From Saksenaea vasiformis B4078 (lineage: Eukaryota > Mucoromycota > Mucoromycetes > Mucorales > Saksenaeaceae), in assembly GCA_000697055.1 (NCBI GenBank), contig JNDT01001698.1:1-49500 (forward strand): a stretch of 49,500 nucleotides of DNA. Reading direction: 5' to 3'. Shown here in pieces: positions 1-12,786 of this stretch. Within the stretch, counting starts at the first letter, position 1, and every line of letters begins with the position of its first letter. The notes beneath the pieces were generated by a model. That model was not told where the DNA came from. It saw only the letters and a list, made by a program, of their open reading frames with translations, and ran no database searches. A program made the position numbers and the translations under genes.

Positions 1-690
1 CGATGCATTTGCTGATATTTTTTATATATGCTTCTGAGGTAAAACCATCAACAGAGGGCCAAGAGATAATTATCATAGCTTCGGATCAGTAAAGGAATAA
101 AGGGACCACGATCCGCAAGGGTGACTCAGATCGAACAAAAGGATGGAAATGACATCTATAGATAGATTACAAAGCAAAATAAAACATGTACATTGCACAA
201 TGCCACTAGGTAGCCATTGTGTTTGTGGTATTCGATGGATCAAAATAACTGAATCATCTTATGGCATTTGCAGATACGACTCGGGCGAAGAGTCGGATAA
301 AGAGCTATCCAGAAGTCGATGTATTTCTGTCCCTATCTGCCTATCGATTGTTCTGTGATCGTAGCATAACTTAACTTTAGAAATCAAAAGTAGCTTTACC
401 CTAACTGTACGAGAAAGTTTGAGCAACAGGCCCTTCACGGATGAAGAAAAATGACGTATTTTCTTTAAAGGTAAAGGACCCAGTAAGTGTGGATTGGAGT
501 CTCTTTCCTTTGTACTGCTGCAATGCAGTGCTTCAATACATCTGAACTTCAGAGCATGAACTAGAGCTTTGTGGATCTCTATACTGTGGGTGACGCGGGT
601 TTAAGGTAGAATGCAGACCACAACGCCTTTAATGTCTGTGGTTCTGCCATCGGCCAGTCCACAGCGTCTCTGATCTGCCTCCAACACTGA
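1..690. other. Gene-poor left edge
   Basis: No gene can be supported here. A 71-codon open stretch at 143-358 (+) has no recognisable motif and no splice context. The last part, just before 691, may be the decayed upstream portion of the GCR1_C-like relic that follows, because a few hydrophobic and aromatic residues can be read in the same frame before a TGA at 688-690. Confidence 0.5.
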
Positions 691-933
691 TTCCGCATAT
701 ATCTGGAAAGAGGGAACAATGTTTGCTTGTCTGGAATCCTTCCGCAGAGTCCAGGAACAAGATATGGAACTTCTTGGAAAAAGGATCGAAAATTATCTCG
801 CTTTTTCAGCAGAAGAAATAAGCTCTACAAGGCTATTGAAGAAACAGCCAGGAGATTGGAGCAAAGACGAGTAGAAATGGGTATATCCCTTGATAAGCTT
901 AGAAAAACAATAAAGGATTCTGTTAGCCCGTAA
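691..933 (+). pseudogene. Decayed GCR1_C-like domain, possible Crypton-type element remnant
   Basis: The frame is open from just after a TGA at 688-690 to a TAA at 931-933, about 80 residues. It holds the pattern G-T-R-Y-G-T-S-W-K, then S-R-F-F-S-R-R-N-K-L-Y-K-A-I and a basic helix. From family knowledge, this aromatic/basic layout resembles the GCR1_C DNA-binding domain found in fungal transcription factors and at the C terminus of tyrosine-recombinase (Crypton-like) proteins. No ATG, no recombinase catalytic residues and no upstream domain can be read, so I treat it as a fragment. It could also be the last exon of an unrecognised gene. The domain call is from pattern memory only. Confidence 0.4.
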
Positions 934-3900
934 AGCAGTGTATCTGTACATCTCATTCAGTAATAAAAGCGAATGCCTTACAACAAGAAATGCCGTAAAG
1001 AGCCTTTCAGTTATGAAATTTGGTAACTATTAATACAGAAGTCGTATAATTGCTCTATTTTCCAAAAGATACTAGCCTAAACTATATTATCTTATGATAT
1101 AAGGTTGTTTTACGTCCTTGTTATATAGATTCAGAGCGAAATCGATAACTCCCAAATTGCAGATCTATGCATAAAATTCACCGCGCACAGCAGCTGAAAT
1201 TAAATTTTTCTTCCAGAGGGTATCTGCCTCCCGCTTGAATTTCAACGAGTCTCAGGTCTGAGTCAGCGCTTAGCCTCTTTCAGTATTTTGCAAGTGCTAC
1301 AAGACTTTCAATGACCGTCGTGCACTAACTTCATTTTGCACAGACATCAGGTTTTACTATCTATTCTTGTCTTCGCCCCCCGAAGAGCACCCGCGCCTCT
1401 TAACAGAGTGTGTGTGCCCTGGACTGGGATGCGGTGTCTGTAAGCGATCACCTTTGCATGAAATGAACAATTGTACTGACAGCAATGTTCTTCCATTTAT
1501 AACTCCTGAAGACTTTTCTTTTACCAATTCCCCGATAATTTAGGCCTTTGCCATGCTCACTTCCTTACGCTATTATTACATCACCTATATATTGAGTCGA
1601 TCTCACTTATTTTCGATTCTCTGTAATTCCAGTTTTCATATGACCACTCATAGAGTATAGACCATATAAATAATTGAAGATGTACCTGTCATCGAGGCCT
1701 GTGCTATTCTTCTAATCACACAGACTGTGCTTGCTGCCAGCAAACAGAACGGTGTATGAAAAATCACGGAGAAGTCAGCTCACACAAAGGTCCGACAATT
1801 TTTTTTTACCTGATGGTTTTAGCATATACGCCTCCCGGACGAGAACGTTTTGCCGGACCCTTAGAACACCTTAGATGAGATGGCAAGCACAACAAAGCGC
1901 ATTACTTACGTAGTCCTGGTGCCATCACACAAAGCCGCCTGTTAGGAAAAGTCATTAGCACAATGCAAATGAACCCTGATCAAACGAGACTTACAGTTCC
2001 CGGAGGATCTACGGCGCTTTTTTTTGTAAACACCCACAACACCATGTTGTGGGTGTATCATAACCGTTAACCAATAGCAGATTCAAAATCTCAGTATCAA
2101 AACGTTACTGCAGCGAAATCACTTACAGTAAATAGAAAATGCGTTCAGCGAGAAAACGACATGGCGAATACCAAATACGACTTGAGCATTCATCACCCAT
2201 AGATGTCCCACTGTTGGAAGGATATTAGCTTGATTTATTTTGGAGTAAAGCTACCTACCCTTGGTTATCGGTAAAGACAAAAGAAGGTAATAAACTGTTC
2301 AGAAGTTTATTGCACAGTAAGTATTGGCATACAAGGAATAATAATGACAAACCGTTTGGTTAAAGGAAAAAAAGAGCTGATATCATCACAAGGAAGCCAT
2401 CCCGTACCCGCAACTACGTAGGTTGATGATACGGCTCACGCGGAAAGAGGATCCTGAAGAACAGGTTAGTCCATGACATGATTACCAATAAAGAAAAATA
2501 CCGTTAAGATGAATACATTCGAAAGAATGAAGAAAAAGGGATAATAGCTTGTTATAGATGACAATCGAATAGAATATTTGTTTTTAAATATGTGTTTGAG
2601 AACGAGAAGAGGTCATGCCTCAAAAAGAAATCTTCACAGATAGATTACGATAAACAGGTTGTGTGGCCAATAGCTTCTCGGGCATGAAGGACACCCGGTA
2701 CAAACTAGAGCATATCTGGAACATCTATGATATAATAGCGAATTCATTATATCATTCTGGTAGAGAAAAAGCGGAGATGCATAAACCATCACATGTAATC
2801 CGAAACCACTATCCATGAACAAAAGGTGTTCCAATTCGCCTAATATTCAAGCCGGCGTCAATGAGCGAGATACAAGTGCTAGATGATATATCTACATTAT
2901 AGTAAAGACATGATGAAGGCAACGTAAATACATATTGCTTGCAACCCTAATAATCAGCAGAAGACGTGAAGCCGTTGAAATCAGCTATATGAAGACCGTT
3001 AATACATTTATCCCTGGGATTTTCAGGTACCGTCCGTGAGCCCAAACTCAAAATCACGGGTCACGTGGGCAGTTGGCGGACTGTATAAATCCGCTGCCTT
3101 TCAAATCACGGGACATATATGTTCTGTTGCACTGTATGATAAGAAAATCCGAATGTGTACTGATGAGAAATAACTATTTTCATTTCACACAGGACCGTAT
3201 GGAAAAAATAGCGCAGAGTTTTATAGCGACTCATGGGAACAAAAAGAGAGAGAAAAAAAAAAGGTAACCAAGCTTTTTGTGCCATATCTACCGACAAGGT
3301 TTTGTGTGCCCTATTTGAGTGGTTACAAGCTATACATTGCGCCTTTTCTTACCAGATTACTTTCCTTTCTCACGCTTATTGGGAAGCGAATACTCTATCT
3401 GTACCAGAGTTAGCTTTGTACCATCATCTGCCAAGAAAATCTTCCATAAACCCTTGTTTTTGCTTCCATCCCACTTCAAATTGACTCAATGGTGTATTCC
3501 ATCCGGTGACTATTGTTAACTGTAGCCATTTGTCAATGTGCTGACTGACATGCTATCAGTGATCCCTGTTCGCGCGTCACTTGATCGCTCTAATTGATTA
3601 TCTAATGCACGGGTGTTTCTTCCATCTTCATAAATTCATGTTCCCTATTCATTATACCCTTCTCAGATGTGTAATAGATGCACTGAAACCCGAGATAGCT
3701 TCTTTAGATAATCTTCTTTAAATGGCAAGAACAACTTGGGGTTTTTTTTCTTTAAAAAAGAAAGAAGAAGATTGATGAGACCTATACTACGTACGCTCAT
3801 GCTGAACGACAGAGGGCCATGTATGGTCATGAACCACCATAAATTTCAGCGCTTGTTTCATTTTTGCCTTCAGTCCCGCCTTAAGGATAGTTTCATTTCT

Positions 3901-6900
3901 TGGAATGCAGATATGAAACCGGATAGAAACGACAAGGCCATGGGCTCTACTTAGAATGAAAAAGAGGATGCCATGCGGGGTTTGAGAATGAATCAGTCAG
4001 TCGTCTTCGGTCGCCGAAGTACCAAAAATGGGTGAGCGAGTAATGTTTGACAGGTTCTCGTGTCACACTGATGCAGCGCATCCACTTTTCTTGGTTCTGT
4101 CCGATACGCCTCTGTATATCACTTACAGAAAACGGAATTATTTCCTGCAAAGGAACTTTGTCCGTTATTTATCCTCACTACAGATGGTCTTCCCAGTCTT
4201 CTCTTACCTATTCCACGTGGAAGTTACGGCACGTGTGTGAAATCCATGGTCATAAAACAATAGAAGGACTGGTGAAAAAAAAAAGGAAGAAAAGGAAGGA
4301 TTGACCCCACTTTTTTTCTAATGACACTTCTCCTCTTTCAATAAAAAAGTAATATTACGTTCATTTTGATTTGCGCAGAAGGACTTTAGCTTAGGTTGAT
4401 CCACCGAAACCTTATTCGCTCCACATGTTGGTGGAATAAGTAGGATTTTTTGTATTGCAATATAACCTTGTGAAATCAACAAAGAAAGATAAAAAGAGTA
4501 GTTAATGTAAATTTTTAGACGATAGTTTATATTGGTCACAGTATGCCCGTATTTGGAGTATTCGCGTTATCTTGTAGTTCTCTCTTATGTTATTCCACGT
4601 GAATTTACTAGAAAGACAGTAGGATGGTAATAGATAGAGTTGGATTGAATCAAGTTCTATTAAATCGATCGAGTCTACAGTATCGAGACAGTTGGCGTGG
4701 CTGAACCTCGGCATGAATTGTGTATATGCCGCGCAGAACAAAAACAAAATACATACACGTCTTTCGGAGTTGCACTGAGAATCAAATGCAACGAGTAAGG
4801 GCGATTAGCATTTATTTTCTACGTGGGACAACATGTGGAAAGTAGACTCAACCGCTTGTTACACCCCATTCAAAAAGTAACTTCGGCAGCTGTTGAGAAT
4901 GAATTTAGCCGGAAATAGATTTCGTGTGCTTACAGTCCAAGGGTCGCGCTATTAGGAGATCTCGTCGCACACCGAACCTTTTTGTCCTAGCGAAAACTCT
5001 AATTTTTCTTTTTTTTTTTGCCAATAGACCTTGAGATTCTCACCAAACGTCATTGGTAGGAAATAGAGAAGCGGTTTCCTGATAGCCTGTCGTTTCTTTT
5101 AGTACCATTACCTTTTTTTTTTTTCCATACGCTATTCCATTTTGCTGGCGTGCCCCTACGATCCTTAACTCTGTAGCCACAAGCTTGACCAATGATTAAT
5201 TGACATGGTCAACCGGGTAAAAATGACGTAACTGCTTTTAAATTAAAAAAAAAAAAAAGGTGGATGTCAAAATGACCGTTGTTTAGAAGACGCATCATGA
5301 CGATGAAAAAACAAGCTTAAATTGCTAACAAAAAGAGAAGACAAAAACAAAAAGGTCGCATTTCTCAGACATTGTCAAACCTATGGATGGACTACTACTT
5401 TAATGATTACCATAAGGATATGCATTAGGCCCGCGATTCTCCAAGTCAACTTTTAAGAGTTCCGTCACACAACTTGCTAGCGCACGGACTATCGTCGATG
5501 ACAGCATTTTCCAAGCTTCTTCCACCAAGGGTTACAGTCCTACTGAGGAGAAGAGCTGAGTACCATTTTAGCACTAAGAAGCGGTATGCAACACCGGCCC
5601 ATTATTGCAAAAAAAAAAAAAAATTAAATCGTAGCCTGTCTGACCAGATAGTTTGTACTTTATCCTTTTGTTTGTGCTTGATATGAACGACGTGGCTTAC
5701 ATTCTAAGGATTACAATTTAGAAGTCAGTGATGCACAGATGGTATAGTATCCATGGGTACCTTCTTAATTTCTAAACCAGTGATCATACGACGACGTAAA
5801 TGAATAACCGATCATCCGTTTCGTTCTGCGTTAACGTGGCTATTCGCATGTTGAGAGTCACCTTATGACGCGTGGGGCGTGTTTGTAGCAGGTTAGCAAG
5901 TCGTTTTCGGCATTTGTCGCCCGATGTTGCCATGGTCGCAACGACACGTTGTTTTGCTAAGAAATGAGTGTTTGTAATAATAATGAGGGGAAAACAGATC
6001 AACGGACGTGGAGAAGAGGTAAAAAGGCATACCATGGCCCGCTTACCATTTCGAGGTATTGTGTGTAACCATATGTTTATACACAATATGAAATAAGCCG
6101 TAATTTTCCATTTACTCTCATCTTTCATTTTTTTTAAAGTTACATGTGTCCAAAAACATGGCGTGAGTGTGGAGATTAAAAAAGTGTTGATGGTAGTACA
6201 AGAACAATGGAGAAGAAAGAAAATAGAAGTAGTCCATGATGGCACAAAGTCCGTGTATTCCGTATGGTGACATAGACTGACAATCTCGATGCGTCAAATT
6301 TAAGCTGAAAAAGGAAACCTCGACTTTTTATAGAAGGCTCTTTTGTTGCGCTTTTAAAATGAAATGATTTTCCGACACAAGACCTTCTTTGTACCCAAGC
6401 TACACTTGTGCTCTCTCCCTCCGGTGCTAGTTATATCCATAATAAGTACTCCCACCGGTACTCACGGGACCGAGAAGAAATAAAAATAAATTTCGTGTTT
6501 TAGGGGGGGGGGATGAAAAAAGAAAAGAAGAAAGAAAAATAATAAGATGCACGTTTTGGAATTAATAATCACATGCAGATCTGCGCAAGGATTATTATTA
6601 TTGCTGCCAAGGACGCGGACTTATAGTCTTTGTTACAAAAGTATCAAGGTCTATTCGAGGACCCTGGCGGAGACAAGAACCTCTGTAAAAGGTAAGGATC
6701 AATGAAATGAATGATGAGAAGATTATCGTCACCATAGCAAAACGATGAGAAGTAATGGGAAAAAAAGAGAAAGAAACGTGTTCAAACCTTTTTTTTTATT
6801 TTTTTTATCATTGGATGATCGGCCTCCAAGACCCGTTTTTTGTCCCACGATAAAGTCAAAATCGGACCACAGCCCTTCGAACCTTCTTAAATGATGGCGA

Positions 6901-7238
6901 CAATTTAGATGAACCATTAAAACGGGCTATACCGGCCCGCCAAAAGCAGTAATTTTGGATCATAACAGACATCGTTGTTGGCTCGAGCGATAAACCGCGA
7001 TACCGGAAACTTCATTTAAAAATCCAGTGGGAAATCCCATCTATTTTTCTATTTTTCTCTTTTCTTTTTCCACATTACATCTTTTCTTCTCTTTTTTTTT
7101 TTCTTTTCTTTTCTTTCTAAAAAGGTCTTGCGATCGTTCGATCTTGACTACTCTTCTTCTTCTTCTTCTTCTTCTAGTTGCTATACTCTCTCTCTTCTCC
7201 TTTCATTAAATAATAATTATTAAAAAGAAAAAAAGACG
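934..7238. other. 6.3 kb without a supportable gene
   Basis: Only short open frames occur. The longest, 153 codons at 5784-6245 (-), is hydrophobic and low in complexity, and has no motif or convincing start context. The stretch has A and T homopolymers, a strong hairpin at 2030-2056 and two copies of AAATCACGGG (3052-3061 and 3103-3112). The last 250 bases before 7239 are T- and CT-rich with a TTC repeat (about 7151-7175), as expected for a promoter and 5' leader of the homeobox gene. Confidence 0.5.
2030..2056. repeat. Perfect 12-bp inverted repeat (hairpin)
   Basis: The arms 2030-2041 and 2045-2056 are perfect reverse complements (ACACCCACAACA and TGTTGTGGGTGT) around a 3-nt loop. A T tract of about nine bases lies just upstream. 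It lies in gene-poor DNA and is not next to a coding region. It could be a terminal structure of a decayed transposable element or a chance palindrome. No target-site duplication could be assigned. Confidence 0.7.
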
Positions 7239-7829
7239 ATGTTATCTGTATCGAGTATGTGCAGTGGACAACCTCAACAACAACAGCAGCAGCAGCAACA
7301 ACAACAACACCGTCAACGTCCTTCGGTATTGGAAATCTCGACATTACTTTGTGAATCGGATTCTCCTCCATCGTTATCACCTTCGTTGACGCCTTCTCCA
7401 TCGCCTGCAAGTGTTACTTCATCATGTTTTTCCGGTTATCCAAAGGAAGACGACGAGCATCGTGAGCCCATGATCTGGCATCATGACCTCCCACTAAAGA
7501 AACAACTGCGCCGGACGCAACTAGAATCAAGAAGTCCGTCACCTTCGGAAGAAGAGGAGGAAGAGGGTCGAACGACCGAGGAAGAGGCTGGGCCTCCTCT
7601 CAAGGCTAAACGTAGACGAGCCAACGCTAAGCAACTCGAGGTACTGAATCAGGTGTTTGATCGTACTTTTTTCCCATCAACCCAGATGCGGGCAGAATTG
7701 GGTCGGAAATTGGGAATGAGTCCCAGAACGGTGCAGATCTGGTTCCAAAACAAACGTCAGGCCATGCGCACGCGTGAACGTCAACGATTATTAAAATTGC
7801 ACGACGAGTCCAACGCCGCATCGGACTAA
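7239..7829 (+). CDS. Homeodomain transcription factor
   Basis: A single-exon gene of 196 residues. A glutamine-rich stretch (about residues 12-25, CAA/CAG codons) is followed by a Ser/Pro-rich region, an acidic run of glutamates and then the homeodomain at about residues 124-182. The recognition helix carries the hallmark V-Q-I-W-F-Q-N-K-R-Q-A, so W, F, N and R of the third helix are all present. The domain is preceded by a basic K-A-K-R-R-R arm. The ATG at 7239 is the first after a T-rich, stop-containing leader. A likely poly(A) signal AATAAA is at 8143-8148. The role is sequence-specific nuclear transcription control, broadly like fungal Yox1/Pho2-type proteins. The exact orthologue cannot be named. 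Confidence 0.93.
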   Translation: MLSVSSMCSGQPQQQQQQQQQQQHRQRPSVLEISTLLCESDSPPSLSPSLTPSPSPASVTSSCFSGYPKEDDEHREPMIWHHDLPLKKQLRRTQLESRSPSPSEEEEEEGRTTEEEAGPPLKAKRRRANAKQLEVLNQVFDRTFFPSTQMRAELGRKLGMSPRTVQIWFQNKRQAMRTRERQRLLKLHDESNAASD

Positions 7830-10364
7830 ACCATTCTTTTTCCTCCCCGCCTTTCTCCCCACTTATCTCCTTCGCTGTGCGTTCTTTTTTTTTTTTTTTA
7901 TATCTCCACATCTCTCACTCTCACTCTCTATATCTCTCTCTATCTCCACATCTCGATCATTCTCACGTTCCTCTCATTCCCAAAAAGAATTAGTTTGTCG
8001 TGGACCGCAGTTAATTCTTTCTATTTTTCTTTTTTTTCTTTAAAAAGAGTACCCCCAAAAAAAAGAAAAGAGGTAGCTTTTGGACCTGGTTGTCTTTTTG
8101 TATTTCCGCAGATAAGCACCTACTTTGTTTACAATGGCACATAATAAAATGTTTGTTCTTTTCATTTTAAACTTTCTCCTTTCGGTAAAGTTTTATGAAC
8201 CCAACATTGCCGTCCGCCAAATTAGGTACAGTCCAAGATTTCAGTTAACGCCTTCTGTTGCACAATGATAAGTAGCAAATCATTAAGTCATTTCCAACGT
8301 TGAAGCCAGGCTCTTGTCTGCAACCAAGGTCGGTTTAGTGCAACTTTCCCCTTTTTCCCTTTCTCTCAGAGCCCCGAAGACATCTGGGATTAAAAATGGA
8401 TGATTTTTTAATGTCTTTGATGGAGTGATATCCAAGACAAACTATAAGATTGAACAGCTTGTCATTGAAAGTTTGTTACGCTAGAAGATAGTTAAATTGC
8501 TTTAGGATGCATCTTCAGCTTTGAGACTTTTCCATGCTGCTCCTTATCATCATCAACGTGGCCTGCGTATGAATTTGTAGTCGGGACATTTTGCCACGCA
8601 CTTCTATAAAGGCACCTTCAAAGCAGTTTGTGATGAATTGAGGACACATAATTAGCAATGAAGCATCTGTACCAGGAGATCCAACGAGAGTTAAAACAAG
8701 AGATGTGCGCTACCGTTTCCAGGCTAGCTTGAACGCAGATGTAAATCTCGCCACCTTTACACCGTTTCTCAGGTTATCTCTAGATACAGTGAGGGCGCAT
8801 ATATGGATGTACGCGTGTAACAGCAAACAGCAATTAGATTTCTTCAATTGCATCCACGGATGGATAGTGGCATTCGTATCATCTGAAGGATACAAACTAG
8901 TAATTGGGACAATGGCATTCAATGACCTGATAATATCTCTATCGGCCAATAGGCAGAGCATGTAGTCCTATAACACACACACACACACAAAGGCAGGTAT
9001 GACTCTTTGCAAACAACCCCGAGAAAACTTTCGTTGAACAACACGATTGGAGATACTATCTTCATACTAAATTTGACAATCAACGAAAGAACCTCCTTCG
9101 TTGTATCTTCTGGAGGCCACGGTTTCTCATATCGCTCCACCTGCAAGATAAATAAATCGCAGGTTGTAATTGCAGATTACCCATTTTCTATGACAAATTG
9201 TAATAGCCGCGCTGGGTACCTTTCTGCTGTTGCAATGACATCACCACGCTTAGGGAACTAAAATGACGGTTGCATGAATGATGAATTAGATTCCCTACAG
9301 AATTCACTAATTAATGGTAATAATTGATTTCCTGCGTTTCGATGATGCAGGTCTCCATATGGTACTTGCAGAAAGAGTTGCGAACGTGCTTTCTATGCAT
9401 GAACAAAAAAGCAATTTCACGTGCAGACAATGGATTCACAGTTCCATGGTTAAACCCGTGCCTGCGTCAATTTTCACCGCCTGTCAAACAGGGTACGAGT
9501 AGCACAAGTCGATCCATAGCCAACACTCATCAAATGACGCTGCAGTCACCACGAGGAACGGAGATTGTCGGTGTTTCTTTTCTACAAGACACCCTGGGGT
9601 GCCACTTAACCTGTCTTCCAATGGTGCAAACGTATGCAAACATTTTGATTGGATGTCCCACCTCTCTCTCTCCGTCTCTCTCTCTTTTTTTTTTTTCGTG
9701 TGCGAGGCACCAAAAAAAAAAAAAAAAGAGGTACTACGTCATCTAGAGCGTCTGTGCCTTAAAAAAAGGGGTTGTTGTTGTTGTTGTTCATGACTAAGGT
9801 TTGTGTGCCTATGTCGGCATAGTTATTCATGCAATAAACGTGGAGGTCCTGATCCGGTACCCCTTCTTTTTTTTTTCTCTCTCTGTTTCTTTTTCTAATT
9901 TCTTCAGCATTGGTTTGTCCACGAGAAGCGTTGTTTTCAGAAAGATGCATTTTGTTCCTTTAACAAGAATTGCCTCAGTCCAGGATGCTTAATTTTCCCT
10001 AGCGACCGTGTTTGTAACCCAGCTACGGGATGGGATGACTTATCAGCACGACACGTAACACGAATCATCTCCGACTTGTCAAGGGCAGCCCTGCTTTCAA
10101 TCAGGAAAAAAACATTCGTCATTGCCATTTACACGGAAGTTAACATAAACTATATACACAAAGAAGGGTGCCATTCTAGAAGAAGAACCAATCCAACCTA
10201 CTAAAGATAAAGAACTACAATATATGAGTACAATAGTAAAAAGAGAGAGAAGAAAAAGAAAGATAAGAAAGAAAGAAATAAAGAAAGGTAGGATGGGAAC
10301 TCTTTTTTTTTTCCTTGTTTAAAAAACATGGATGCTTCTTCTTTTTTTTTTGTTTGCTTGTTGA
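7830..10364. other. Intergenic, convergent 3' ends
   Basis: This holds the 3' UTR of the homeobox gene with AATAAA at 8143-8148, then about 2 kb with no supportable gene. An open stretch of 140 codons at 9324-9746 (+) ends in CT, T and A tracts and shows no domain. A short CA repeat lies near 8973-8990. The facing gene to the right is transcribed toward this region. Confidence 0.5.
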
Positions 10365-12123
10365 TTAGCGTCTTCTGGGAGTTGCCGCTTTGGGTTTATG
10401 ATACACATGACACTGTCAACGTAAATGGAGTTTAAGACAAATCCCGTTTTTTTCTTCTTATTATTTTTTACCTTGTGCGCGTGACGATACCATAATACAC
10501 TATTTTTTCTCTTGACGTTGCTTACGGAGACCCATTGACGACATTGATGGCATAAGCCTTCGACAAGGTCTTGGTCGACCCATCTGGTTTCCAAAGGTTG
10601 CATAAATTCTTTACCAGAGACAGAAGAGATACCATGGAAGAATTGCTTGTGATACCTATCCCCTTTGTGTTAGCGAAAAAGAGGGTTTTCTATCTTCCTT
10701 TTTTCTTTTCTTTACCAAAAGGCACTGTTCTTTAGTTGCAGCCATCTGCCAGGTTGACAGGTGTCGCATAAACCTTCTTTTGATTGACCATTGTAGCGTA
10801 CCCACTGTGGTGTGTACATATCGCCAGGATATCTTAATTTTTGACGCCGGGGTCTTGCTTCGGGATCAAATCTTGCAGCTTCCATATCTTGATAAGACAT
10901 ATCAGGGAAGTCGGCATCACCTGGTTCAACGACACTCAGTACTTCTTCTTCATCACCATCTTCTTTGTTTTTTCTTCGTTTTGATTTCATTGCAGCCAGT
11001 TGAGCATGCATTGCTGGACTATCTGCAGAAGGTAATGGCAATTTGTTTGGATAATAATAAGCATGCGGATGCATTGATGGTGGAGGAGCACCATTCACAA
11101 AAGGATAAGGATAATACGGAGGATGCTCCATTGGATGATCTCTTTTTTGACCTGCTTCAGGATGAGGAGCCAAAGGGTGAACCATGGGCATAGGATGAGG
11201 TGGAGGAGGAGGAAACCTCGAGACCGGAGCCAGTGGATGATATGCAGACGGTTCCTGCCGTTGCGGCTGTTGTTGTTGTTGTTGTTGCTGTTGCTGTTGC
11301 TGTTGTTGTTGAGGATGCGTAGGATGCTGTTGTTGTTGTTGAGGATGAGGATGAGGATGAGGATGATGATGATGAGAAGAAGAAGAATGAGGAGGAGGAG
11401 GTGGTGGTGGTGGGGGATGGTACATCATATCATGTGGTGGTTGTGAAGGACCCTGAACCATTGGATGATAAGTAGTAGCATCATGATGACTTGTTCCATT
11501 TGGTGGCCAGGTCATTTTTGATTCTTCTGATGATGGAAAGGGGGCCTGGAGAAAAGTGGAACGTTCCAAAAAGGAAGGAGGCATAGATTTCCAGGACATG
11601 TTTGCATCGTATGAATAACGTCGTTCGATAGAAGGTGGAGATGAAGATGAGACGGACATGTCATCTTGCGATTGGTTATCATTTTGTCCTAAATTTCATA
11701 TTTATGCGCATAAACGAAATGTGGCTAACGAACAACAAGAAGGGAAGAAGAATTACCTTTGTCGGAAGAAGGTTGTACTCGATTAAAATTGGCCAAGAGC
11801 ATAGCAGCTTCGATAGAGTTACGATGTTGAGATAAATGTAAACTGAGTTGTGCTTCAGCTTCATCACTTAGGCCCAATAAACCGAGGACAGCAGGGCTAC
11901 TTTTTCTTTTATCTTTGCTGGCCAATCGTATAGCTGGGTTCGAAAACTCAGGGTCTGGCTGAGGCATAGTGGCAGATGATGGCAGGGAACTTGATGACAG
12001 AGATGCAGAACCGGTAGGGGAAGTATGTTTGTCTGTTTCGGATGACAAACAGTGGTTAACAGAGTCTGCATAATGTAACATGGGAGTGTCTTCCGAGCGT
12101 TGCATGTAACCTTGGCCGTTCAT
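10365..12123 (-). CDS. Rua1-type C-terminal zinc-domain transcription regulator
   Basis: Four exons: 12123-11757, 11688-10716, 10655-10472 and 10412-10365. All introns are GT-AG (59-68 bp) and the phases join into 523 residues. The N-terminal half is low-complexity, with Ser, a long Gln tract (CAA/CAG around 11265-11340) and His/Pro runs. The last ~125 residues contain a basic lead-in (R-P-R-R-Q-K-L-R-Y-P-G-D-M-Y), then C-D-T-C, W-Y-H-K-Q-F-F-H-G, C-H-Q-C and H-A-H-K-C-H. This matches the Rua1_C family, known from Ustilago Rua1 (glycolipid cluster regulator) and S. pombe Meu26. The junctions at 10716/10655 (inside W-Y-H) and 10472/10412 (before C-H-V) restore the zinc ligands. The acceptor-like TTTTACAG just upstream of the ATG suggests a 5' UTR intron. 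The gene is divergent from the coiled-coil gene at 12518. The target genes are unknown. Confidence 0.85.
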
Positions 12124-12517
12124 GACTGTAAAATAAGAATAAAGAATAATAATAATAGTATTGAAGCCACACAAGTATAGAGGAAGAGAAGAAAAAAAAG
12201 GGGGAATATAGTTGAAAAAGTGTTAAAAAAAAGAAAAAAAAAGAGAAGGCAACTATAGGTATGCAGTATTTTGCTTGAAAAAAAGTTTTTTTTTTCTTTT
12301 TTGTCAAAATAAAGCAAGCGTTTGCAGGTTTTCGTTCAAGCAAAAAGGCTTTTTTTTAAAAAAAGAAAAAAAAAATTCAAGCAAGAAAAAAAAACAGTTT
12401 AACCAGTAAGGTTCGAGACAGCGGAACACAAGCAGTGACTGTTGCATTGAGTTCCTTCATTCTTTGGGAACTGGCATTCTTCTTCGCCTTTCTCTTCCTC
12501 AGCTATTCCTTTTCAAC
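12124..12517. promoter_or_regulatory. Shared divergent promoter region
   Basis: A 394-bp stretch separates the start codons of two divergent genes. It is rich in A and T tracts and includes a probable 5' UTR intron end on the minus strand directly before the Rua1-type start. I see no convincing TATA box placed for either gene. Confidence 0.5.
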
Positions 12518-12739
12518 ATGACACGTAATACACCTAAATCGATGGGATCATTTAGTATTAAGCGTAAACAAGTCAATATGGAGTTATTAGAGCGCCAAGG
12601 TTCTCCTACAAGGTAAAATAAACATTGAAAAAATTCTTGTCCTTTAAACTCAACTTTTATCTTGATTGGATTTATTTCAGTTCCCTGGCCAATCTGATTT
12701 ATAAATCAAAAGAAGATGATGGTACCTGGATGATGTTAA

Positions 12740-12786
<47 letters not shown>

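Noticed and set aside
5784..6245. 153-codon minus-strand open frame
   Set aside because: No domain, poor composition, and no promoter, splice or poly(A) context. It lies in gene-poor DNA.
9324..9746. 140-codon plus-strand open frame
   Set aside because: It ends in CT, T and A tracts, shows no motif and overlaps another open frame of similar length.
11123..11446. Long plus-strand open frame rich in Leu/Arg/Met
   Set aside because: It is the antisense of the His/Gln/Pro-rich exon of the Rua1-type gene. The composition comes from CAG/CAT-type repeats.
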